This document shows positions 13,002-19,838 of a stretch of 19,838 bases of DNA, piece after piece; position 1 is the first letter of the stretch, and each line of letters starts with the position of its first letter. A model generated the notes under the pieces. The model saw nothing but the letters and a program-made list of their open reading frames with translations. It was not told the DNA's origin and searched no databases. A program made the position numbers and the translations under genes. The DNA is from Mycolicibacterium porcinum (GTDB lineage: Bacteria; Actinomycetota; Actinomycetes; Mycobacteriales; Mycobacteriaceae): positions 1-19,838 of the forward strand of contig MSTD01000072.1 in assembly GCA_001942045.1 (NCBI GenBank), in the 5' to 3' direction.

Positions 13002-13987
13002 GACTGGGTGGTCAGCAGGAACACCAGGTAGCCGAGGTAGGCCGCGATCATCGCGGCCGCCTCGGGCCGGTGCACGCGCCGGCCCGAGATGAAGATCGGG
13101 ATACAGGCCAGGCTCGCGGCCACCATGATCGGGATGTCGATCCAGACGAGGTTGTGGGTCAGCTCCAGCCCGTTCGCCGGCACCAGGCACGTGATGCCCA
13201 GGATCAGCAGGATGTTGTAGACACTGCTGCCCAGCAGATTGCCCACCGCGATGTCGCGTTCGCCGCGCACCGTCGAGACGATCGTGGTGACCAACTCCGG
13301 GGCCGAGGTTCCGATCGCTACGACCGTGAGACCGATGAGCGCGTCAGATATCCCGAATCCGCGGGCGATCCCGACCGCGCCGCCGACCAGCCATTCCGCC
13401 CCGAGGATCACCACCGCGATACCGCTGACCGTCATGACAGTGTCCTGAAGTGCGCCGCGGCCAATCGGTTTCGTCGCGGTACCGCTCGCAGGCTCTGATG
13501 GGAAGGCTTCGGCGTATTCGGCCACCGTGGCCCGGCTCTCCCGTCGCGACATGCGGATGAGGACCGCGGTGTAGACGATGGCTCCGAGGACCAGGATCGC
13601 CCCGTCCACCCGCGACAACGCGCCATTGACGGCCAGTACCCAGAGCAGCACCGCGGAGCCGGCCATCACCGGCAGGTCGAAGCGCAGGGTGCGCTGCTCG
13701 ATCGCCAGTGGGCGGATCAACGCGCTGAGGCCCAGGATGAACAAGATGTTGACGACGTTGGTGCCGGCGATGTTGCCGACGGCCAGGTCGCCACTGCCCG
13801 TGGTGGCCGCGGTGACGCCGACGGCGAGTTCGGGAAGGCTGGTGCCGATCGACACCACGGTCAGACCGATCAGAATCGGGCTGATTCCCAGGCGCGCAGC
13901 GAGTTTCGCACCGCCGCGGACCATCACCTCGGCGCCGACCGCCAGAGCGATCAGACCGACGACGAACCAGCCGACGCTGCCGGTCAT
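12998..13987 (-). CDS. Cation/calcium antiporter, CaCA superfamily (YrbG-like)
   Basis: The 329-aa membrane protein carries the two inverted alpha-repeats of the CaCA family: GLTVVSIGTSLPEL with GTSLPE at 48-53, and GLTVVAIGTSAPEL with GTSAPE at 226-231. Each is followed by a second ion-site motif, GNIAGTNVVN at 71-80 and GNLLGSSVYN at 249-258. About ten membrane helices are visible, with a cytosolic loop at 147-180. The family exchanges Ca2+ for Na+ or H+; the ion specificity here is inferred. ATG 13987 follows the M20 stop by 6 bp without a Shine-Dalgarno, suggesting cotranscription and coupled translation. Confidence 0.9.
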   Translation of the reverse strand: MTGSVGWFVVGLIALAVGAEVMVRGGAKLAARLGISPILIGLTVVSIGTSLPELAVGVTAATTGSGDLAVGNIAGTNVVNILFILGLSALIRPLAIEQRTLRFDLPVMAGSAVLLWVLAVNGALSRVDGAILVLGAIVYTAVLIRMSRRESRATVAEYAEAFPSEPASGTATKPIGRGALQDTVMTVSGIAVVILGAEWLVGGAVGIARGFGISDALIGLTVVAIGTSAPELVTTIVSTVRGERDIAVGNLLGSSVYNILLILGITCLVPANGLELTHNLVWIDIPIMVAASLACIPIFISGRRVHRPEAAAMIAAYLGYLVFLLTTQS

Positions 13988-13993
13988 CCCGGT

Positions 13994-15322
13994 CTAACGG
14001 GCCAGGGCTTCAAGCAGCAGCGCCTCGGCGGTGGCCGCCTTCTCCAGCACGCCCAGGTGCAGGCTTTCGTTGACACTGTGCGCCTGGGTGCCGGGATCCT
14101 CGACCCCGGTCACCAGAATCGTGGCGTCCGGGAACGCTTCGGCGAATTCGGCGATGAACGGGATCGAGCCGCCCATGCCCATGTCCACGGGGTCGGTTCC
14201 CCAGGCCGTGCGGAACGCCGAACGGGCCGCGTCGTACACCGACCCCGAGGCGTCGATCGCATAGGGCTGGCCGACGTCGCCCGGGGCTACCGTCACGTGG
14301 GCGCCCCACGGAACATGAGCCTCGAGGTGACGGGTCAACGCCTCCAGGTGCGCGTGGGCATCGCCGCCCGGCGCGACCCGCATGCTGATCTTGGCCCGGG
14401 CACGTGGGATCAGGGTGTTCGACGACTTGTCGATGGACGTGGTGTCGATACCGATGACGGTGATGGCGGGCTTGGCCCACATGCGTTGCACCACTGAGCC
14501 GGAACCGATCTCGGACACGCCGTCGAGCAGGCCGGACTCCTGGCGCACCCAGTGATCGCCGCGGTCGACGTCGGCCGCGGTCGCCTCGTGCAGACCGGCG
14601 ACCGCGACGTTGCCGTCGTCGTCGTGCAGGCTGGCCAGCAGCCGCACCAGCACGCTCAACGCATCGGGCACCACCCCGCCCCACAGCCCCGAATGCAAGC
14701 CGTGATCCAAGGTGGCCACCTCGACCACACAGTCGGCCAGGCCACGCAGGGTCACGGTCAACGCCGGGATCTCGGTGCTCCAGTTGTCCGAGTCGGCGAT
14801 GACGATGACGTCGGCGGCCAGCGCGGCTTTGTGTGCGGCCAGCAAGGCGCCCAGTGACGGTGAACCGGATTCCTCCTCGCCTTCGACGAAGACCGTGACA
14901 CCTACCGGAGGCTTGCCGTCGAAGGCCCTGATCGCGGCCAGATGGGTTGCGATACCGGCCTTGTCGTCAGCGGTGCCGCGACCGTAGAGCCGCCCGTCAC
15001 GTTCAGTGGGTTCGAAGGGTGCGGAATCCCACTGGGACGGATCGCCTTCGGGCTGCACGTCGTGATGGGCGTAGAGCAGCACCGTGGGCGCACCCGCAGG
15101 CGGCGGGTAGTGCGCGATGACGGCAGGAGCGCCGCCTTCGCTGACGATGCGGACGTCGGGAAAGCCCGCGTCCGACAACAACTTTGCGACGGCCTCGGCG
15201 CTGCGGTGCACCTCGTCGCGGCGGGCCGGGTCGGCCCATACCGATTGGATGCGGACCAGATCCTCCAGATCGGACCGAACCGACGGCAACACCTGCTGCA
15301 CCCGCTGCACGACATCAGTCAT
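13994..15322 (-). CDS. M20 family metallopeptidase (dipeptidase/DapE-like)
   Basis: The 442-aa protein has the M20 di-zinc motifs: H86 and D88 in YAHHDVQPEG, bridging D119 in GRGTADDKAG, and E149/E150 in EGEEESGSP, followed by the lid domain and a final VTGVEDPGTQAHSVNESL with the last histidine ligand. It probably hydrolyses dipeptides or N-acyl amino acids in the cytosol; despite its DapE-like label the substrate cannot be told. It corresponds to Rv2522c. I chose ATG 15322 because the minus strand has TACGCT 7 nt upstream (leaderless) and the protein then begins MTDVVQRVQQVLP; an ATG at 15352 is possible. Confidence 0.88.
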   Translation of the reverse strand: MTDVVQRVQQVLPSVRSDLEDLVRIQSVWADPARRDEVHRSAEAVAKLLSDAGFPDVRIVSEGGAPAVIAHYPPPAGAPTVLLYAHHDVQPEGDPSQWDSAPFEPTERDGRLYGRGTADDKAGIATHLAAIRAFDGKPPVGVTVFVEGEEESGSPSLGALLAAHKAALAADVIVIADSDNWSTEIPALTVTLRGLADCVVEVATLDHGLHSGLWGGVVPDALSVLVRLLASLHDDDGNVAVAGLHEATAADVDRGDHWVRQESGLLDGVSEIGSGSVVQRMWAKPAITVIGIDTTSIDKSSNTLIPRARAKISMRVAPGGDAHAHLEALTRHLEAHVPWGAHVTVAPGDVGQPYAIDASGSVYDAARSAFRTAWGTDPVDMGMGGSIPFIAEFAEAFPDATILVTGVEDPGTQAHSVNESLHLGVLEKAATAEALLLEALAR

Positions 15323-15329
15323 GGTGACG

Positions 15330-15335
15330 AGCGTA
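15330..15335 (-). promoter_or_regulatory. -10 element of leaderless promoter for the M20 gene
   Basis: TACGCT on the minus strand lies 7 nt before ATG 15322 with no Shine-Dalgarno between, the same spacing as at the MFS gene, cmrA and acpS. Confidence 0.5.
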
Positions 15336-15352
15336 GTAGGTCCCTCGCCCAC

Positions 15353-15414
15353 CGCGAGCAGACGCAGATGTACCCGACACGCCGTGGCGAACGGTACATA
15401 TGTGTCTGCTCGCG
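15353..15414. terminator. Large imperfect inverted repeat after acpS
   Basis: Arms of 22 bp (15353-15374 and 15393-15414) match at 20 positions around an 18-nt loop that itself contains CGCC-GT-GGCG. It begins 14 bp after the acpS stop and ends 17 bp before the M20 -10 element. A terminator for the fas-acpS transcript is the simplest reading; a dispersed repeat is also possible. Confidence 0.6.
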
Positions 15415-15428
15415 TGGAGAAGTCCGCG

Positions 15429-15821
15429 TTACAGCTCCTCGATGATCGCCACCGCGGCGGCGGTGTCGGCCTCGTGGGTCAGCGAGACGTGAATGGTCAC
15501 CGTCTCGAGGTGCTTGGCGATCTCACCGGACAACCGCACCTTGGGCCGGCCCCACATGTCGGTGACCACCTCGATGTCGCGATGGATGCCCTCCGGCAGC
15601 GCCGGACGCTTGGAGAACCGTGAACTCGACCAGGCCTTGATCACGGCTTCCTTGGCCGCCCACCGGGCCGCCAGGTGCCGGGCCGCCGACGAACTCTTGT
15701 CCGCGGCGTCCCGGCGCTCACCTGGCGTGAACGTCTCGGCGAATACCGTTCCCGGTCGGTCTACCTGCTCGGCGAACTCAGGTATGGAAACCAGATCGAT
15801 GCCTACTCCCACAATCGCCAT
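15429..15821 (-). CDS. acpS: Holo-[acyl-carrier-protein] synthase (4'-phosphopantetheinyl transferase)
   Basis: AcpS transfers 4'-phosphopantetheine from CoA to a serine of carrier proteins, including the ACP domain of the neighbouring FAS-I. The 130-aa length equals the M. tuberculosis enzyme. Metal-binding D9 in GVGIDLVSIPEF and E58 in ARWAAKEAVIKAW are present, and IHVSLTHEADTAAAVAI closes the fold. ATG 15821 lies 7 nt after TAGGTT on the minus strand, so it can be made from a leaderless transcript besides read-through from fas, 35 bp upstream. fas-acpS cotranscription is known in mycobacteria. Confidence 0.96.
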   Translation of the reverse strand: MAIVGVGIDLVSIPEFAEQVDRPGTVFAETFTPGERRDAADKSSSAARHLAARWAAKEAVIKAWSSSRFSKRPALPEGIHRDIEVVTDMWGRPKVRLSGEIAKHLETVTIHVSLTHEADTAAAVAIIEEL

Positions 15822-15828
15822 GGAAGCG

Positions 15829-15834
15829 AACCTA
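15829..15834 (-). promoter_or_regulatory. -10 element of internal leaderless promoter for acpS
   Basis: TAGGTT on the minus strand is followed by 7 nt and ATG. It lies in the 35-bp fas-acpS gap, so acpS could be expressed independently of fas. Confidence 0.5.
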
Positions 15835-15856
15835 GCTCACCGCTCTACGCACGGAC

Positions 15857-18800
15857 TCACCGCACATAGAGATCGTCGTCACCGAGTCGGGCGTCCGCGT
15901 TCAGCAACATCGCGGCTTCCTGACGCTTCTCCGGCACGTCGTGGTCGAACCGGCGGTCGGCGGGCTTCTCGTACATCGGACGCCCACCGGCGATCGCCCC
16001 GGCCAGTCGACGCTGACCGGCCAGCGTGCGCTGCTCGGCACGCTTGCGGTAGTCGTCGCGCTCGGCCGGATCCAGGGCCGCGATGAACGCCTCCGGGTGC
16101 ACCAGGGCAACCAGACCCGACACGTGACCGAATCCGAGGCTGGTGACCAGACCGGCCTTGAGCGGGAACTTGCCGCGCAGGTCGAGGGTCTCGCGCACCC
16201 AGACGAAGTGGCCGGAGGTGGCCAGCTCGTCGTCGACGCAGTCCAGGCTGCGGTTCGGCGGGATCACGCCGTCGCGCAGGATCTGGCACAGACCCATCAT
16301 CTGGAACACCGCCGCGCCGCCCTTGGCGTGCCCGGTCAGCGTCTTCTGGCTGACGATGAACAGCGGGTTGCCCGCCGAGCGACCCATCGAGTCGGCCAGC
16401 CGCTCGTGCAGCTCGGTCTCGTTGGGATCGTTGGCCAGCGTCGAGGTGTCGTGCTTGGAGATCACCGCGATGTCGTCGGCACCCACCCCCAGCTTGGCCA
16501 ACGAACGGGCCAGCTGCGAATCCTTGCCGCCACGCCCGGCGCCCAGGGCACCCAGGCCCGGAGCCGGGATCGAGGTGTGCACGCCGTCGGCGAAGCTCTG
16601 CGCGTAACCGACGACCGCCAGCACCGGCAGGCCCATCTTCGCGGCGAGGTCGCCGCGGGCCAGCAGGATCGTGCCACCGCCCTGGGCTTCCAGGAAGCCG
16701 AGACGACGACGGTCGTTGGCGCGGGAGAACTTCGAGTCGCTGATGCCCTTGGCCCGCATCATCTCGGTGTCGGCCGTGGCGGCCATGTCACCGAAGCCGA
16801 TGATCGCTTCCAGCGTCAGGTCGTCGAAGCCGCCGGCGATCACCAGGTCGGCCTTGCCGAGGCGGATCTTGTCCACACCCTCCTCGACCGAGACCGCCGC
16901 GGTGGCGCAGGCGCCGACCGGGTGGACCATGGCGCCGTAGCCACCGACGTAGCTCTGCATGACGTGTGCCGCAACAACGTTCGGCAGCACCTCCTGCAGG
17001 ATGTCGTTCGGCTTGGCCCGGCCCAGCAGGTTGCCGTGGTACATGGTCTGCATCGAGGTCATGCCGCCCATGCCGGTGCCCTGCGTGGAGGCCACCAGGC
17101 TCGGGTGCACCCAACGCATCAGCTCGGTCGGGGTGAAGCCCGAGGACAGGAACGCATCGACCGTGGCCACGATGTTCCACAGCGCCACCCGGTCAATGGA
17201 ATTCGCCATGTCCGGGGTGATGCCCCACACCGTCGGGTCGAACCCGGTGGGGATCTGGGCGCCGACCGTACGCGACAGCTTGGTCTTGCGCGGAACCCGA
17301 ATCTCGGTGCCCGCCTTACGGATCACCTGCCAGTCGCTGGAGTCCGGCACCGGCCGGGCCACCGTGTGCTCGGGATCGAAGGACACGAACGCCCGCGCGT
17401 CGGCCTCACTGGAGACGACGAACGAGAAGTCCTTGTCCAGGAACACACTGACCAGCAGCGGCGAGGCGTGATCGGGATCGATCGCGCCGTCGTCCACGAA
17501 TTCGCGGATACCGCAACGCTCTACGACGGCGTCGTGGTAGCGCTCCACGATCTCCGATTCGGGCACCAGCTCACCGGTCGTGGTGTCGTACCAGCCGGCC
17601 TTGGGATCGTCTTCCCACTTGACCAGACCGGTCGTCCAGGCCAGCTCCAGCACACCGGCCGCCGACAGCTCGCCGGAGACCTCCATCTCGAAGCGGGTGC
17701 GCGACGAGCCGTACGGCCCGAGCTCGGCACCACCGACGATGACCACCAGGTCGGCCGGGTCGACGTCGAGATCGGCCCACTCCGGCGCGGGGGCCGGGTT
17801 GTGTCCGCGCGGCGGGGACGGCAGCGCGGACACAGTGCCGGCGCCGTCTTCCTCATCGGACTCGGCCGCAGCGCTCGACATGTCTTCCCGGGCCTTGGCG
17901 GCCAGCTCGGCCATGTCGATCTTGATATCGCCGAGACCGCCGGTCAGGTCCGCCTTGATGGGCGCTTCAGCCGCGGCCACCTTGGCCTCCACCGTGCACA
18001 GGTTCAGCAGCATGGCCGCCATCTGGTCGGTGCTGTAGGTGGTGACACCGGCTTCCTCGACCGCGCTGACGATGGCGTCGTTGTGCCCCATCAGCCCGGT
18101 GCCCTTGGTCCAGCCGATCAGCGCGTGCGCCAGGCTGACCCGCTCGGCCCACGACGATTCGGCGCTCCAGCGGTTCACCAGTGCGTCGAGCGCGGACTTG
18201 GCTTCGCCGTAGGCACCGTCGCCGCCGAACATGCCGCGGTTCGGCGAGCCCGGAAGCACCACATGCAGCCGCGAGGCGATGTCCCGCTCCGCACCGATCG
18301 TCGACAGCCCGCCGATGAGCCGCTGAACGGCCCACAGCAGCACCTTCATCTCCATCTCGGAGCGTGAACCCGCCTCCGACAGATCCCCGGCCACGCGTGG
18401 TGCGGCGAACGGGAACAGCAGCGTCGGGGTCTGCGCATCCTTGAGGTGGATCGATTGCGGCCCAAGGCTTTCGATCTGCTCGCTACCGACCCACTCGACC
18501 AGCTTGTCGATGTCGGCGTAGGACGCCATGTTGGCCGGGACCACCCACAGGGTGGCGCCGAAGCGGGCGTTCTCGCGGTACAGCTCCTTGTAGAACGCCA
18601 ACCGGTCGTCGTCCAGACGGGAGGTGGTGGCGATCACCGTGGCGCCGCCGTCGAGCAGCTGGCCGACCACCGACGAGGCGATCGAGCCCTTCGACGCACC
18701 GGTCACCACTGCGACCTCGTTGGAATACCGACCGGTTCCGGGGTTTTCAGCGCCGGCCGCGATGCGACCGAACAGCGAGGCGTGCGTGTGGAGGCCAGCC

Positions 18801-19838
18801 GCTAGTGCACGCCCCTGCCACCACGTCGCCTGCGTGGCAACGACATGCCCGGCACCCTCGAACCGCTCCGAGAGGCGCGGCCAATCGGTGTCGATCTCGC
18901 CCTCGTCGGCGAGCCACAGCTTGACCAGGTCCTCACGGGCGCTGGCCCAGCGGTCGTCGAACACGACGGCCTTCTTGCCGTCGAACGCCGGAGCCACCAA
19001 TCGCGGCCAGTCCGAACCGAGTTCGGTGGTGACCAGGTCGATCAGTTCGGCGTCGGTCGCGGCCTCCGGAGCACCGACCTGGGCGTCCAGACCGAGCTGG
19101 CCCAGAATCGTGCGCGCGGCCGAGGCCAGCACGCCGTCGGGACCGGTGACCTTTTCGGCGAATTCGTTGAGTGCGGCCGAATCGACCACGCCGCCACCAC
19201 CGGCACCACCGGCCGAGGGCAGGCTCACGGGCACACCCTGGCGGGCACCGACCGCGGCGACCGCGGCATCGATGACCTTGTCGACGTCGGCGGCACTGGC
19301 CAGCGCGCCCGGGTGCAGACCACCCAGGTCGCCGCCGCGAACGCTACTGCCCTCACGGGTGCCCAGCGCCACCTCGACGGTGACGTGCTTGGCCCAGCCC
19401 GGACCCAGCTCCCAGGTCTTGGTGACCCGCTCGGCGATGTAGCCCGGGCGCTTGCCCGACGGCCCGAACACCGTGCGCAGCTGATCGTTGATGGCGTCCG
19501 ACAGCACCGGACCGAACGGCTTGTACGTACGGGCCAGCTTGCTGACCTGTCCCTTGAGCGCGCCCAGATCCGCCTCGGCGGCACCGTCGATGGCGCCCAG
19601 GTTCAGCTCGGAGCCCAGGTCGACCAGCAGTTGGTTGCGGCGCGAGGACGCACCGTCGGTGATGGACTCGATGGAGTCCAGCGCCTCGATCTGGTCGATG
19701 CGCATCTTGGCGCTCAGCGCGATGAGACCCACTGTGGCGTCGGCCGCGTCGAACGTCAGATCATCCGGGCGCGGTCCACCCGACGGGGCAGCCGGGGCGG
19801 CTGCCCCGTCGGGTGGACCGCGCCCGGATGATCTGACG
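15857..19838 (-). CDS. fas: Type I fatty acid synthase, C-terminal ACP-KR-KS part (5' end outside window)
   Basis: FAS-I makes C16-C26 acyl-CoAs that feed phospholipids and mycolic acids. About 1,320 of roughly 3,070 residues are visible. In order they are: an Ala/Pro linker; the ACP domain with DSIESITDGASSRRNQLL (serine near 19640-19655); KR with VAVVTGASKGS (near 18690) and YGEAK (near 18210); and KS with HPVGACATAAVS, catalytic Cys codon at 16907-16909, KHDTSTLANDP near 16450 and GHAKGGAA near 16330. The end LGDDDLYVR is at TGA 15857-15859. The gene has no internal stop to the window edge, and its true start lies beyond. The final 40 bases duplicate the preceding sequence in reverse, so translation upstream of about 19798 is not trustworthy. 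acpS follows by 35 bp. Confidence 0.96.
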   Translation of the reverse strand, partial: VRSSGRGPPDGAAAPAAPSGGPRPDDLTFDAADATVGLIALSAKMRIDQIEALDSIESITDGASSRRNQLLVDLGSELNLGAIDGAAEADLGALKGQVSKLARTYKPFGPVLSDAINDQLRTVFGPSGKRPGYIAERVTKTWELGPGWAKHVTVEVALGTREGSSVRGGDLGGLHPGALASAADVDKVIDAAVAAVGARQGVPVSLPSAGGAGGGGVVDSAALNEFAEKVTGPDGVLASAARTILGQLGLDAQVGAPEAATDAELIDLVTTELGSDWPRLVAPAFDGKKAVVFDDRWASAREDLVKLWLADEGEIDTDWPRLSERFEGAGHVVATQATWWQGRALAAGLHTHASLFGRIAAGAENPGTGRYSNEVAVVTGASKGSIASSVVGQLLDGGATVIATTSRLDDDRLAFYKELYRENARFGATLWVVPANMASYADIDKLVEWVGSEQIESLGPQSIHLKDAQTPTLLFPFAAPRVAGDLSEAGSRSEMEMKVLLWAVQRLIGGLSTIGAERDIASRLHVVLPGSPNRGMFGGDGAYGEAKSALDALVNRWSAESSWAERVSLAHALIGWTKGTGLMGHNDAIVSAVEEAGVTTYSTDQMAAMLLNLCTVEAKVAAAEAPIKADLTGGLGDIKIDMAELAAKAREDMSSAAAESDEEDGAGTVSALPSPPRGHNPAPAPEWADLDVDPADLVVIVGGAELGPYGSSRTRFEMEVSGELSAAGVLELAWTTGLVKWEDDPKAGWYDTTTGELVPESEIVERYHDAVVERCGIREFVDDGAIDPDHASPLLVSVFLDKDFSFVVSSEADARAFVSFDPEHTVARPVPDSSDWQVIRKAGTEIRVPRKTKLSRTVGAQIPTGFDPTVWGITPDMANSIDRVALWNIVATVDAFLSSGFTPTELMRWVHPSLVASTQGTGMGGMTSMQTMYHGNLLGRAKPNDILQEVLPNVVAAHVMQSYVGGYGAMVHPVGACATAAVSVEEGVDKIRLGKADLVIAGGFDDLTLEAIIGFGDMAATADTEMMRAKGISDSKFSRANDRRRLGFLEAQGGGTILLARGDLAAKMGLPVLAVVGYAQSFADGVHTSIPAPGLGALGAGRGGKDSQLARSLAKLGVGADDIAVISKHDTSTLANDPNETELHERLADSMGRSAGNPLFIVSQKTLTGHAKGGAAVFQMMGLCQILRDGVIPPNRSLDCVDDELATSGHFVWVRETLDLRGKFPLKAGLVTSLGFGHVSGLVALVHPEAFIAALDPAERDDYRKRAEQRTLAGQRRLAGAIAGGRPMYEKPADRRFDHDVPEKRQEAAMLLNADARLGDDDLYVR
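19754..19838. repeat. Perfect 40-bp inverted repeat (foldback) at the window end
   Basis: Bases 19754-19793 and 19799-19838 are exact reverse complements around a 5-nt GGGGC loop, and the second arm ends on the last base. It lies in the Ala/Pro linker before the FAS ACP domain. Such a structure in a conserved coding region, terminating at a contig edge, most likely reflects a foldback artefact. Confidence 0.9.

Noticed and set aside
15941..18367. Long plus-strand open frame opposite fas
   Set aside because: It is the antisense shadow of a high-GC gene; the minus strand encodes recognisable KS and KR motifs throughout.

Overview
The window looks like a chromosomal segment, probably a contig end, from a mycobacterium (Mycobacterium/Mycolicibacterium). 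It has high GC, TANNNT -10 elements, several apparently leaderless genes and a PPE gene. Its gene order also matches the M. tuberculosis stretch from about Rv2507 to Rv2524c: MmpS-like membrane protein, UMF1-type MFS protein, cmrA, HerA-like ATPase, orn, tRNA-His, then the L,D-transpeptidase lppS, tRNA-Lys, a DUF3618 protein, bcp, an M20 peptidase, acpS and fas. The synteny and names come from remembered family knowledge plus motifs and protein lengths; no search was run.

Layout. Bases 1-5140 are conserved core: the 3' end of an MmpS-like gene converging on an MFS gene, a 43-bp divergent promoter to the mycolate reductase cmrA, a convergent HerA-like ATPase, orn and tRNA-His with a strong terminator. 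Bases 5160-9450 look like an accessory block between tRNA-His and lppS: a PPE-PPW protein with a His/Asp-rich insertion, a divergent SDR, a DUF899/SRPBCC pair and an NTF2-like protein. In M. tuberculosis, as I recall, the same interval holds IS1081 and other variable genes. Bases 9450-10921 carry the L,D-transpeptidase and tRNA-Lys. Bases 11144-11940 are gene-poor with lower GC, but contain a near-consensus SigA-type promoter and one doubtful 52-aa ORF. Bases 12182-19838 return to core: DUF3618 protein and bcp (divergent), a CaCA antiporter and M20 peptidase (one unit), then acpS and the 3' part of fas.

Functional themes. Several core genes build the cell envelope: fas makes acyl-CoAs, AcpS loads phosphopantetheine onto carrier domains such as that of FAS, CmrA performs the last reduction in mycolate synthesis, and the L,D-transpeptidase makes 3-3 peptidoglycan crosslinks. 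Bcp is a thiol peroxidase and Orn degrades very short RNAs.

Most interesting points: (i) a Fur-family-like palindrome placed on the promoter of the His-rich PPE gene, suggesting a metal-regulated, metal-binding PPE; (ii) a dispersed palindromic repeat at two gene 3' ends 9.5 kb apart; (iii) a recurring TANNNT-N7/8-start layout at five genes; (iv) hairpins whose arms contain the stop codons of convergent genes; (v) an isolated promoter in a gene-poor stretch; (vi) a perfect 40-bp foldback ending exactly at the last base, most likely an assembly artefact inside fas.
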